This document shows, in pieces, positions 45,009 to 52,665 of a DNA stretch of 64,000 bases. The stretch's first letter is position 1, and every line of letters begins with the position of its first letter. The stretch is from Rhodovarius crocodyli. Its GTDB lineage: Bacteria > Pseudomonadota > Alphaproteobacteria > Acetobacterales > Acetobacteraceae. The notes under the pieces were generated by a model, which saw only the letters and a list, made by a program, of their open reading frames with translations, did no database searches and was not told where the DNA came from. Where the stretch lies: NCBI GenBank assembly GCA_945901085.1, contig CAMDJV010000001.1:227216-291215 (forward strand), written 5' to 3'. A program made the position numbers and the translations under genes.

Positions 45009-45788
45009 TCAGGATTGAGCGAAGCCGATCAAGGCCTTCGCGGTGGCCCGAGGCTGCTCAGGCAACAGGGCATGGCCAGCGCGCGGCACCACCACCAGCG
45101 CGGCCTTGGGGCCCATGGCGGCCTGCAAGGCCTCCAGGCTGGGGGGCGGCGAGATGCTGTCCTCCGCCGCCGCGACATAGAGCAGCTTCACCCGCTCCGC
45201 CGCGCGCAGCCAGGCGCGTTCCGTGGTCGCCGCCGTGGCCTCGCGCTGCATCCGCGCCGCCGGCGGGTGCCAGCCAGGCAGCCAGACCCTGGCATCATTG
45301 CCGGGCGCAAAATAACCGCGTTGCAAATGCGCGAGGCGCTGCGCCTCGCTCAGGCTCATATCAAAGCTGCCATTGATCGAAGCGCGAATCTCCGGGGCAA
45401 TCTCGGTGGTGATGGCCGCGGCGAGGATAGCGATGGCGCGCACCTGCCCGGGCCTGTCATGCAGCAGCACCCGGGCAACCCAATTGCCGAAAGCATGGCC
45501 GACCAGCAGCACCGGCCCCAGCCGCTCGGCCTCGATCACCGCGGCGACATCAGCGGCCAGATCATGCAGGGTGAGGCCAACCATCGCCCCCTCGGAGCGA
45601 CCAATGCCACGCGGCTCGGGCCGCACACAGCGCAGCCCAGCATCGGCCAAGAGCGGCACAACACCAGCATAATCCTCGGCACCGCGCCCAAGGGAGGGCA
45701 GCAGCACAATGGCCGGTCCATGCGCTGGGCCGTCGAGGAGCACCTCCACCACCGCGCCCTCGCGCCGCACCAGCCTGGCCTCAGTCAT
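45009..45788 (-). CDS. Alpha/beta hydrolase fold protein with Ala at the nucleophile position
   Basis: 259 aa. Fold landmarks are present: GPAIVLLPSLGRGAEDYAGV (oxyanion region), the elbow VLLVGHAFGNWVARVLLHDR, the acid region YVAAAEDSISPPPSLEA, and the His loop PRAGHALLPEQP. The elbow reads G97-H-A99-F-G101 rather than GxSxG, so the serine nucleophile is missing. It may be a non-hydrolytic family member (for example a decarboxylase, cofactor-free dioxygenase or isomerase) or an inactive binder. It is divergent from the fumarase-like pair with 52 bp between starts, and stands where a pcaD-like enol-lactone hydrolase might be expected. Confidence 0.85.
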   Translation of the reverse strand: MTEARLVRREGAVVEVLLDGPAHGPAIVLLPSLGRGAEDYAGVVPLLADAGLRCVRPEPRGIGRSEGAMVGLTLHDLAADVAAVIEAERLGPVLLVGHAFGNWVARVLLHDRPGQVRAIAILAAAITTEIAPEIRASINGSFDMSLSEAQRLAHLQRGYFAPGNDARVWLPGWHPPAARMQREATAATTERAWLRAAERVKLLYVAAAEDSISPPPSLEALQAAMGPKAALVVVPRAGHALLPEQPRATAKALIGFAQS

Positions 45789-45840
45789 GCATGACCTCCG
45801 TTTATGGCCTCTTGCGCCATTGTCGAGCTAGGATCGCACC

Positions 45841-46710
45841 ATGCCCATCACCTACGCCATGATGAAACAGGCCACGGCCGATCTCTACTCCTGGTCGCTG
45901 CGCAAAGTGCCCGATGACACCAAGGCCGCCCTGGCCCGGGCAAGGGATGCCGAGAGCAACCCGGTGGCCCAGCGCACGCTGGATATCATGCTCAAAAGCG
46001 CCATCGCAGCGGAGACCTCGGATCGTTTCGTCTGCTCCGATAGCGGCGTGCCGGTCTATTCCATTGGCCTGGGCACCCGCATCACCATGGATGGCGATAT
46101 CAAGCAGGCGGTGGTCGATGGTTTTGCCGAATTGGTCGAGACCATCCGCCCGCCTTTGCTCAAACACGTGACCAATCCGCTGACCAATGAGCGCGGCTAT
46201 CATGGCAAGGACATGCCGCTGATCACCTGGGATGTGATCGGCGGCGCGGATTATGTGGACATCACCTGCCAGCCCAAGGCGCTGGGTTCCGGCCGCTGGG
46301 CGGCGCTGGAGATCTTCTCCTTCCCCAGCCTCGCGCGGATCGAAGAATATGTGATGGAGTGCGTGCTCAAGGCCGGCTCGCAGCATTGCCCGCCGGTGGT
46401 GATCGGGGTGGGCATTGGCGGCACCTTTGACCACTGCGCCAAACTGGCCAAGCTGGCCACCATGCGCCCCATGGGCAGCCGCAACCCAGAGCCTGTGGTC
46501 GCCGCCATGGAGGAGAGATTGCTGCGCGCGACCAACCTCACCGGCTTCGGCCCCATGGGCACGGGGGGCGACACCACGGCGCTGGCGGTGCATGTGGAAT
46601 ACGCCTCCGGCCATGGTTTCACCCCCGTAGCGGTGGCGTTCAATTGCTGGATCAACCGCCGCACCCGTGCCCGGCTCTATGATGATGGCCGGGTGGAGCG
46701 GGTGGAATGA
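45841..46710 (+). CDS. Class I fumarase / tartrate dehydratase-like alpha subunit (divergent)
   Basis: 289 aa. Probable 4Fe-4S ligands are C65 (RFVCSDSGVPVYSIGLG), C183 (AGSQHCPPVVIGVGIGGTFD) and C269 (AVAFNCWINRRTRARL), matching the three-Cys pattern of class I hydro-lyases. GTGGDTTALAVHVEY is also conserved. However, the usual PKGGGSEN substrate loop reads QPKALGSGRWAALEIF, so the SEN part is lost. This argues against simple fumarase or L-tartrate dehydratase. It overlaps the beta gene by 4 bp. Likely reaction: reversible hydration of an unsaturated di- or tricarboxylate from the neighbouring ring-cleavage route (inference). Confidence 0.85.
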   Translation: MPITYAMMKQATADLYSWSLRKVPDDTKAALARARDAESNPVAQRTLDIMLKSAIAAETSDRFVCSDSGVPVYSIGLGTRITMDGDIKQAVVDGFAELVETIRPPLLKHVTNPLTNERGYHGKDMPLITWDVIGGADYVDITCQPKALGSGRWAALEIFSFPSLARIEEYVMECVLKAGSQHCPPVVIGVGIGGTFDHCAKLAKLATMRPMGSRNPEPVVAAMEERLLRATNLTGFGPMGTGGDTTALAVHVEYASGHGFTPVAVAFNCWINRRTRARLYDDGRVERVE

Positions 46711-47318
46711 AGCGCCTCACCCTGCCCGCCAGCCGCGAGGCCATTCGCGAACTCCGCGCCGGGGACATGGTGCTGCTGGATGGCGAGATCACCATCACCG
46801 CCGGCCTGCCCACCATTCAGCGCCTGGTGGAATGCGCCAATGGCACGCGCGAATTGCCCCAGGCACTGGAGGGGGCAGCGCTGTTCCATCTGGGCTCCTA
46901 CAGCCAGGAGACGGCCTCGGGCGGGCTCGAAATCCTCTATATGAACCCCACCACCTCCACCCGCTTCAACCCGCTGATGCCCGGCCTCATCCGTCATTTC
47001 TCGCTTTGCATGGTGGGCGGCAAGGGCGGGCTGGATGCGGCCTGCGCCGCCGCCATGGCCGAGGTGGGCTGCGTCTACCTCTCCTTCCTGGGCGGGGGCG
47101 CAGAGTTGCACACCTCGGCCATCCGCGAGGTCGTCTCAGTGCATTGGAGCGATCTGGTGGCGCATTATCGCCTCGTCACCTTGCGGGTGGAGGGGCTGGG
47201 GCCGCTCACCGTGGGAATCGATGCGCATGGCAAGAGCCTCTATGCGGATTTGCACGATGCGGCGGCACGGCGGATGCCGGAGATTCTGGCTGGCCTCGCG
47301 GCAGCGCGGGGCGATTAA
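46707..47318 (+). CDS. Class I fumarase / tartrate dehydratase-like beta subunit (divergent)
   Basis: 203 aa, the usual TtdB length. Recognisable are GAALFHLGSYSQETASGGLE, MNPTTSTRFNPLMPG, MVGGKGGLDAACAAAM and GIDAHGKSLYADLHDAAARR. The normally invariant TARDxAH stretch near residue 32 reads TAGLPTI, so the Arg, Asp and His used for catalysis and substrate binding in fumarase and TtdB are absent. With the altered alpha subunit this indicates a hydratase with different chemistry or substrate. Start overlaps the alpha stop. Confidence 0.85.
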   Translation: MKRLTLPASREAIRELRAGDMVLLDGEITITAGLPTIQRLVECANGTRELPQALEGAALFHLGSYSQETASGGLEILYMNPTTSTRFNPLMPGLIRHFSLCMVGGKGGLDAACAAAMAEVGCVYLSFLGGGAELHTSAIREVVSVHWSDLVAHYRLVTLRVEGLGPLTVGIDAHGKSLYADLHDAAARRMPEILAGLAAARGD

Positions 47319-47377
47319 TCGGCGATCCGCGCGCCGCGTGGACAGCCGCCCCCCGCAATGACAGATTGCACCGCAGC

Positions 47378-48796
47378 ATGAACACATCCACCCGCATTGG
47401 CCTCGCGGCGCATGAGGCGGCCATCCGGCGAGACCTCGACATGCTCGGCCTGCCGGCGAAATCCTGGCTGCCGCCCCGCCATGATGGTGCGCTGGATGTG
47501 CTGGTGGTGGGTGCTGGCATGAATGGCATCGCCGCCGCAGGCGCGCTCAAGCTGCGCGGCATCCGCAATATCGCCATGCTCGATGACAGCCAGCCGGGCC
47601 AGGAAGGCCCCTGGATGACCTATGCCAAAATGGAGATGCTGCGCTCACCCAAGACTCTGCCCGGCCCATGCTTCGGCATCCCCTCACTGACCTATCGGGC
47701 CTATCACGAGGCGCGCTTTGGCGCGGCGGATTGGCAGGCACTCTACAAAATTCCCAATCAGCTCTGGCAGGATTACCTGGGCTGGCTGCAGGCGATGCTG
47801 GCGCTGCCGCTGCGCCATGGCACGGTATTGCGCCGGCTGCTGCCCGAGGCCGGGCTGCTGCGGGCCGAATTGGCCTCGGGCGAGACCATCCTCGCCCGCC
47901 GCGTGGTGTTGGCCACCGGGCGGGGCGGGGCGGGCGGGCTCTATTGGCCAGGCTTCATCGACCCCGATCTGCGCCCCGATCTGGCCGAGCACACCAATAT
48001 CGCCATCGACTTCGAAAAGCTGCGCGGCAAGCGGGTGGCGGTGATCGGCGCCGGCCCCTCGGCGCTGGACAATGCGGCCGCCGCGATGGAACACGGTGCG
48101 GCCTCGGCCGATGTCTTCGTCCGGCGCAAAGCCCTGCCGCAGATCAACAAGGGCCGCGGCGCTTCCCATCCCGGCTTTCTGCGCGGCTGGGGTGAATTGG
48201 ATGATGCCGACCGCTACGCCTTCCTGGTCTATGGCCAGGATCTGCAGGCGCCACCACCGCATGAGACGGTGTTTCGGGTGATGCGGCTGGGGGTGCAGAT
48301 CCATCTCGGCCAAGCCGTAGAACGCGCCTCCCGCGATGGTGACCAGGTGCTGCTGCGCCTCGCCTCGGGTGCGGAACAGCGCTTTGATTTCCTCATCATC
48401 GGCACCGGTTTCCTGGTCGATCTGGATCGCGTGCCCGAACTCGCCGCCTTCGCCCCGCATATCGCCCGCTGGGGGGACCGCTATTCCCCGCCGGCCGATT
48501 TGGTGCGCCAGGACCTGCTGGCCTTCCCCTATCTCGGCCCGGGTTTCGAGTTGCAGCCACGCAATGCCGGCGCGCCGGCCGAAATCAGCCAGATCCACCT
48601 AATGAATTACGGCGCCCATGCCAGCTTCGGCGGCATCGCCAGCGACATACCCGGGGTGGCAGTCGCGGCCGAGCGCCTCACCAACGCCATCACCCGCCAT
48701 GCCTTCCGCGAAAATTTCCCCGCCCTGCGCCAGGCCGTGGAAGAATTCGACGAACCCGAACTGGAAGGCACGCCATTTTTCGTGCCGCGAGGATAA
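47378..48796 (+). CDS. FAD-dependent, NAD(P)-binding monooxygenase-like oxidoreductase
   Basis: 472 aa from ATG 47378; the longer open frame overlaps the hydratase genes. The FAD fingerprint is VLVVGAGMNGIAAAGALKLR near residue 48. A second Rossmann motif, VAVIGAGPSALDNAAAAMEH, lies near residue 225 for NAD(P)H, and the flavin monooxygenase-type FLIIGTGFLVDLDRVPELAA near residue 340. The segment MTYAKMEMLRSPKTLPGPC is typical of the SidA/BVMO-like group. It could hydroxylate the aromatic substrate or a side chain before ring cleavage. It lies 59 bp after the beta subunit and 5 bp before a CMD gene. Confidence 0.88.
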   Translation: MNTSTRIGLAAHEAAIRRDLDMLGLPAKSWLPPRHDGALDVLVVGAGMNGIAAAGALKLRGIRNIAMLDDSQPGQEGPWMTYAKMEMLRSPKTLPGPCFGIPSLTYRAYHEARFGAADWQALYKIPNQLWQDYLGWLQAMLALPLRHGTVLRRLLPEAGLLRAELASGETILARRVVLATGRGGAGGLYWPGFIDPDLRPDLAEHTNIAIDFEKLRGKRVAVIGAGPSALDNAAAAMEHGAASADVFVRRKALPQINKGRGASHPGFLRGWGELDDADRYAFLVYGQDLQAPPPHETVFRVMRLGVQIHLGQAVERASRDGDQVLLRLASGAEQRFDFLIIGTGFLVDLDRVPELAAFAPHIARWGDRYSPPADLVRQDLLAFPYLGPGFELQPRNAGAPAEISQIHLMNYGAHASFGGIASDIPGVAVAAERLTNAITRHAFRENFPALRQAVEEFDEPELEGTPFFVPRG

Positions 48797-48801
48797 CGCC
48801 C

Positions 48802-49830
48802 ATGACCCGCGACCTATTGGATGATCTGGCCGCCATCGCGCCCGGCAGCACGCTGGATACCTTGCGCGCCCTGCGCCCCGATATCCGCACCGCCAGCGCC
48901 GCCTGCGAGGCAGCGATTTTTGCAGCGCCCTCAGGCCTGACCAAGGGCGAGCGCCATGCCGTGGCGCTGCATGTCGCCGCCCTGCATGAATGCGCCGAAC
49001 TGGCCGAGCATCACCGCCATCACGCCGGCACTTCACCCCGCCTGCCTGCCATGCTGGCCCATGCCGAGATGCTCTCGCTGCGGCCACATGCCGCCGGCCC
49101 CGCGGCGCTGGCGAAGCTGGCGCTGACACCGGCCGAGATCATCATGCTCAGCCAGCTCATCGCCTATATCGCCTGGCAGGCCCGCGCGCTGCATGGGCTG
49201 AAGCTGCTGGGCGGCGAGGCCTTGGCCACGCTGCCCGCCCCCCCGCCCCCCATGGGCGGCACCGCCGATTTCGGCTTCACCGCCGATACGCTTGGCTGGC
49301 GCGCCTGGGTGCCGGTGCTGGACATCGCCGAGGCCACGCCGGAGCAGGAAAAAGTGCTGGATGAAAGCCACCCCAAGGCCCGCACCAGCGATTATTACCT
49401 GGCCCTGGTGCAGGAACCCGAAGTGCTGCATCAGCGCTCAAAACTCTTCAACACCATCATGTATGGCCCGCGCGGCGCCGCCCGGGCCGAGCGCGAATTG
49501 GCCGCCGCTGCCGAAAGCCGGCTGAATGGCTGCCCCTATTGCCTCTCGGTCCATGCCCAGCGCTATGTGCAACTCAAGGGTGACCCGAAACTCATGCAGC
49601 GCCTGGTGGATGAGGGCGTGGGGGCGACGATGGATGCGCGCTCACGCGCCATCACCAACCTCGCAGTGACCCTCAGCCACACCCCCGCCACCACCGGCAG
49701 CGCCGAGATCGAGGCGCTGCGGGAATTGGAGATGCAGGATGACGAAATCCTCGACATCATCCAGTCGGTGGCGATGTTCGCCTGGGCAAACCGGCTGATG
49801 CAAACCCTGGGTGAGCCGCTGCGGGGCTGA
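48802..49830 (+). CDS. Double CMD/AhpD-like (alkylhydroperoxidase-type) protein
   Basis: 342 aa with two related helical domains. The N-terminal CMD-like domain (about residues 20-150; GLTKGERHAVALHVAALHEC) has a single Cys. The C-terminal AhpD-like domain (about 180-340) has the redox pair C244-P-Y-C247 with H251 (ESRLNGCPYCLSVHAQRYVQ). It resembles the CMD/alkylhydroperoxidase families often found as two neighbouring genes (the Avi_7170/Avi_7169 type), here fused. Likely a peroxidase or thiol-dependent reductase protecting against by-products of the flavin enzyme encoded 5 bp upstream. Its 3' end faces selO. Confidence 0.85.
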   Translation: MTRDLLDDLAAIAPGSTLDTLRALRPDIRTASAACEAAIFAAPSGLTKGERHAVALHVAALHECAELAEHHRHHAGTSPRLPAMLAHAEMLSLRPHAAGPAALAKLALTPAEIIMLSQLIAYIAWQARALHGLKLLGGEALATLPAPPPPMGGTADFGFTADTLGWRAWVPVLDIAEATPEQEKVLDESHPKARTSDYYLALVQEPEVLHQRSKLFNTIMYGPRGAARAERELAAAAESRLNGCPYCLSVHAQRYVQLKGDPKLMQRLVDEGVGATMDARSRAITNLAVTLSHTPATTGSAEIEALRELEMQDDEILDIIQSVAMFAWANRLMQTLGEPLRG

Positions 49831-49839
49831 GCCGCCCCC

Positions 49840-51267
49840 TCAGGTACCACAGAAGGTGGCCAGCACCCGCTCCTCCGCGCGCGGCGGCTGGGCGTGGCGC
49901 GGCGCATCGGGCTGCTCCTCAAAGGGCCGGGCGAGCACCTGCACCAACCGCTCGAAAGGGGCCATATCGCCCTGCGCAACGGCGGCGGTGAGCGCCTCCT
50001 CCACCATGTGGTTGCGCGGGATGAAGGCGGGGTTGAGCGCGCGCATGGAAGCGGCCGGCGTGCTGCCGGCCAGGGCTGCGCGCCAACCCTCGGCCCAGGC
50101 ATCAAAGCCGGCGGGGTCGGCAAATTGGCCGCGCACCCGGTCATCCCCCTCGGCCGCATCGCAGAGGCCGCGAAAGGTCAGGGTAAAATCGGCACGCTGT
50201 TCGGCCATCACTGCCAGCAGCCCCTGGCTGAGCGCATCATCACGCGCCGGCAGGCCCAGCTTGGCCGAAAGCCCGCCGAGATAGGCGTCATGAAAGGCGG
50301 GGGCGAATTCGGCCAGTGCGGCCTGGGCCGCCGCCATTTGCGCCGCCTCATCACCAGGCAGGATGGCCAGCAGCGCCTCGGCCAGCCGGCAGAGATTCCA
50401 ATGCGCCATCTTGGGCTGATTGGCATAGGCGTAGCGGCCGCCATAATCGATCGAACTCAGCACCATCGCCGGGTCATAGCCATCCATGAAGGCGCAGGGG
50501 CCGTAATCGATCGTCTCGCCCGAAATGGTCATATTATCGGTGTTCATCACGCCATGGATGAAACCCACCAGCATCCACCGCGCGACTAACCCGGCCTGGG
50601 CCGCAACCACAGCGCGCAATAGGCCCAGCGCCCCCTCGGCCTGCTGGTGGTGCCGGGCGCGGGCATATTCGGCCAGGATCACCAGCGCCTCCTCATCCCC
50701 CCGAGCAGCGAAATACTGAAATGTGCCAACGCGGATATGGCTGGCTGCGATGCGGGTGAGCACGGCGCCGGGCACCGGCGTCTCGCGATAAACCTCCTCA
50801 CCACTGGCCAGCACGGCCAGGCTGCGGGTGGTGGGAATGCCCAGCGCGGCCATCGCCTCGCTGATAATGTATTCGCGCAGCACCGGCCCCAGCCCCGCCC
50901 GGCCATCGCCGCGGCGCGACCAGGGCGTGGGGCCGGAACCCTTGAGCTGAATGTCCCGCCTGGCGCCATCGGGGCGGATCACCTCACCCAACAAAATCGC
51001 ACGCCCATCGCCCAGCTGCGGCGAAAAGCCACCGAATTGATGCCCGGCATAGGCCTGGGCAATGGGCTCGGCACCCTCGGGCACAAGATTGCCGGCCAAT
51101 GCCGCCACGCCATCAGGGCTGGCCAACATCGCCGGATCAAGGCCCAATTCCTCCGCCAGAGCCGTGTTCAGCTTCAAAAGCCGCGGCGCGGCCACGGGGG
51201 TTGGCGGCAGCCGGGCAAAAAAACGCTCCGGCAGCCGGGCATAGGAATTGTCGAAGCTGATGGTCAT
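49840..51267 (-). CDS. selO: Protein adenylyltransferase SelO (YdiU family)
   Basis: 475 aa from [23 protein letters not shown] 51288, seven codons earlier, is an alternative. The pseudokinase core is clear: [51 protein letters not shown] [20 protein letters not shown], the catalytic [20 protein letters not shown] and FMDGYDP. SelO transfers AMP to Ser/Thr/Tyr of redox proteins. The C-terminus ends with ATFCGT, so a Cys occupies the place of the selenocysteine in eukaryotic SelO. Divergent from argB and convergent with the CMD gene. Confidence 0.95.
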   Translation of the reverse strand: MTISFDNSYARLPERFFARLPPTPVAAPRLLKLNTALAEELGLDPAMLASPDGVAALAGNLVPEGAEPIAQAYAGHQFGGFSPQLGDGRAILLGEVIRPDGARRDIQLKGSGPTPWSRRGDGRAGLGPVLREYIISEAMAALGIPTTRSLAVLASGEEVYRETPVPGAVLTRIAASHIRVGTFQYFAARGDEEALVILAEYARARHHQQAEGALGLLRAVVAAQAGLVARWMLVGFIHGVMNTDNMTISGETIDYGPCAFMDGYDPAMVLSSIDYGGRYAYANQPKMAHWNLCRLAEALLAILPGDEAAQMAAAQAALAEFAPAFHDAYLGGLSAKLGLPARDDALSQGLLAVMAEQRADFTLTFRGLCDAAEGDDRVRGQFADPAGFDAWAEGWRAALAGSTPAASMRALNPAFIPRNHMVEEALTAAVAQGDMAPFERLVQVLARPFEEQPDAPRHAQPPRAEERVLATFCGT

Positions 51268-51374
51268 GACAGAGAAATCGGCCTTCATCGCCGCGGTTGC
51301 AACCCCAGCCCCGCTTGACCGCCCTGCCCGGCCCGGCCAAACCGGACCGCGCCAAAACGAGGAAGATCGCCACC

Positions 51375-52259
51375 ATGTCCGACGCCAAACAGGCCCAGAT
51401 GGAAATCCTGTCCGGCGCGCTGGCCCATCTCAAGCGCTATGATGACAAGATCGTGGTGGTGAAATATGGCGGCCACGCGATGGGAGAGGAGGAGGCGGCC
51501 AACCGCTTTGGCCGCGATATCGCCCTGCTCGAACAGGTGGGCATCAACCCCGTGGTGGTGCATGGCGGCGGGCCGCAGATCAACGCCATGCTCAAGCGGC
51601 TGAATGTGCAAAGCACCTTCGTGCAAGGCCTGCGCGTGACCGATGAGCAGATGGTCGAAGTGGTGGAAATGGTCCTCGCCGGCACCGTCAACAAGCAGGT
51701 GGCCAATGCCATCACCCGCGCGGGCGCCCTGGCCGTGGGCATCTCCGGCAAGGATGGCAACCTTATCCGCGCCCGCAAACTCACCCGCATGGTGAAGGAC
51801 CCCGGCTCGAACATCGAACAGGTGCTGGATCTGGGCCTGGTGGGCGAGCCTGAGCATGTCGATACCCGGGTGCTGAAATTGCTGCTCAGCGCCGATATCG
51901 TGCCGGTCATCGCCCCCGTCGGCGTGGGGCCGGATGGCCAGACCTACAATATCAATGCCGATACGGTGGCCGGCGCCATCGCCGGCGCGCTCGGCGCCGA
52001 GCGCATGCTGATGCTCACCGATGTGCCGGGCGTGCTGAACGAGAAGAAAGAACTCATCGCCGAAATGACAGTGGGTGAGGTTCGCGCCGGCATCGCCAAT
52101 GGCATGATCTCGGGCGGCATGATCCCCAAGGTGGAGACCTGCATCTATGCCATCGAGCGCGGGCTGAAGGGCGCGGTCATCCTTGATGGCCGCACGCCGC
52201 ATGCGGTGCTGCGCGAATTATTCACCGATGGCGGGGCTGGGACGCTGATCCGGGCTTGA
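51375..52259 (+). CDS. argB: Acetylglutamate kinase
   Basis: 294 aa from [20 protein letters not shown]. Amino acid kinase motifs: [20 protein letters not shown] (Lys-Gly-Gly), [37 protein letters not shown] and the C-terminal [20 protein letters not shown]. It phosphorylates N-acetyl-L-glutamate in arginine biosynthesis. The next genes on the plus strand are absent; a hairpin-rich repeat follows the stop. In many alphaproteobacteria argB is directly downstream of engB, but here it is 16 kb away. Confidence 0.97.
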   Translation: MSDAKQAQMEILSGALAHLKRYDDKIVVVKYGGHAMGEEEAANRFGRDIALLEQVGINPVVVHGGGPQINAMLKRLNVQSTFVQGLRVTDEQMVEVVEMVLAGTVNKQVANAITRAGALAVGISGKDGNLIRARKLTRMVKDPGSNIEQVLDLGLVGEPEHVDTRVLKLLLSADIVPVIAPVGVGPDGQTYNINADTVAGAIAGALGAERMLMLTDVPGVLNEKKELIAEMTVGEVRAGIANGMISGGMIPKVETCIYAIERGLKGAVILDGRTPHAVLRELFTDGGAGTLIRA

Positions 52260-52269
52260 GGCTGGACCA

Positions 52270-52362
52270 GGGAGGGCTCTGCCCTCCCCGGACCCCACCC
52301 GCCAAGGGCCGAAAGGCCCTTGGATCCCATGAGAAAGCTGGGTGTGGGAGGGGCTGCGCCCC
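52270..52362. repeat. Cluster of strong inverted repeats downstream of argB
   Basis: Three hairpins in 93 bp: GGGAGGGC/GCCCTCCC with loop TCT (52270-52288), CCAAGGGCC/GGCCCTTGG with a GAAA tetraloop (52302-52323), and GGGGC/GCCCC (52350-52362). They lie between the converging argB and the small-protein gene. They may terminate transcription in both directions, or be a copy of a dispersed intergenic palindromic repeat; only one full copy is in this window. Confidence 0.6.
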
Positions 52363-52369
52363 AGCAACA

Positions 52370-52627
52370 TTACCCACCACGCAACCTACGCGCATTCGCC
52401 CTGGCCTTCGTCACAAACGGTGCCAATATCGCCGCCTGGCTGCCCCCCGCCATCATCGCCGCCGCACTGCTCTGCATGGCGGCCAGCTTCTCAGTCCCCA
52501 TCCGCTGATATTCCGCCGCCGAGCAACTGCCATCCGCCATCATGCGGGTGCGGTGGATAATGGTCTCCCAGGAAGCGATGGAAAGCCGAGCCATCATCAG
52601 GGGCAGCGAGAAGGGGGAATATTTCAT
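52370..52627 (-). CDS. Small conserved-looking helical protein (85 aa)
   Basis: The sequence MKYSPFSLPLMMARLSIASW, then ETIIHRTRMMADGSCSAAEY and QRMGTEKLAAMQSSAAAMMA, followed by a basic C-terminus, looks like a phasin-like amphipathic helix rather than a chance frame. It follows gltB on the same strand by 38 bp, so it may be the last gene of gltD-gltB. The opposite-strand frame over the same DNA (52320-52508) looks less protein-like. Function unknown. Confidence 0.65.
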   Translation of the reverse strand: MKYSPFSLPLMMARLSIASWETIIHRTRMMADGSCSAAEYQRMGTEKLAAMQSSAAAMMAGGSQAAILAPFVTKARANARRLRGG

Positions 52628-52665
52628 CCCCCTGACATGACGACCCCGCCCCCCCGGCGCAAGGC

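Noticed and set aside
45841..47318. Simple naming as L(+)-tartrate dehydratase ttdAB
   Set aside because: Substrate-loop and TARDxAH residues are changed in both subunits, so the specific name is not supported despite fold and length.
52320..52508. 62-codon plus-strand ORF after argB
   Set aside because: Starts inside the hairpin repeat and overlaps the more convincing 85-aa minus-strand gene.
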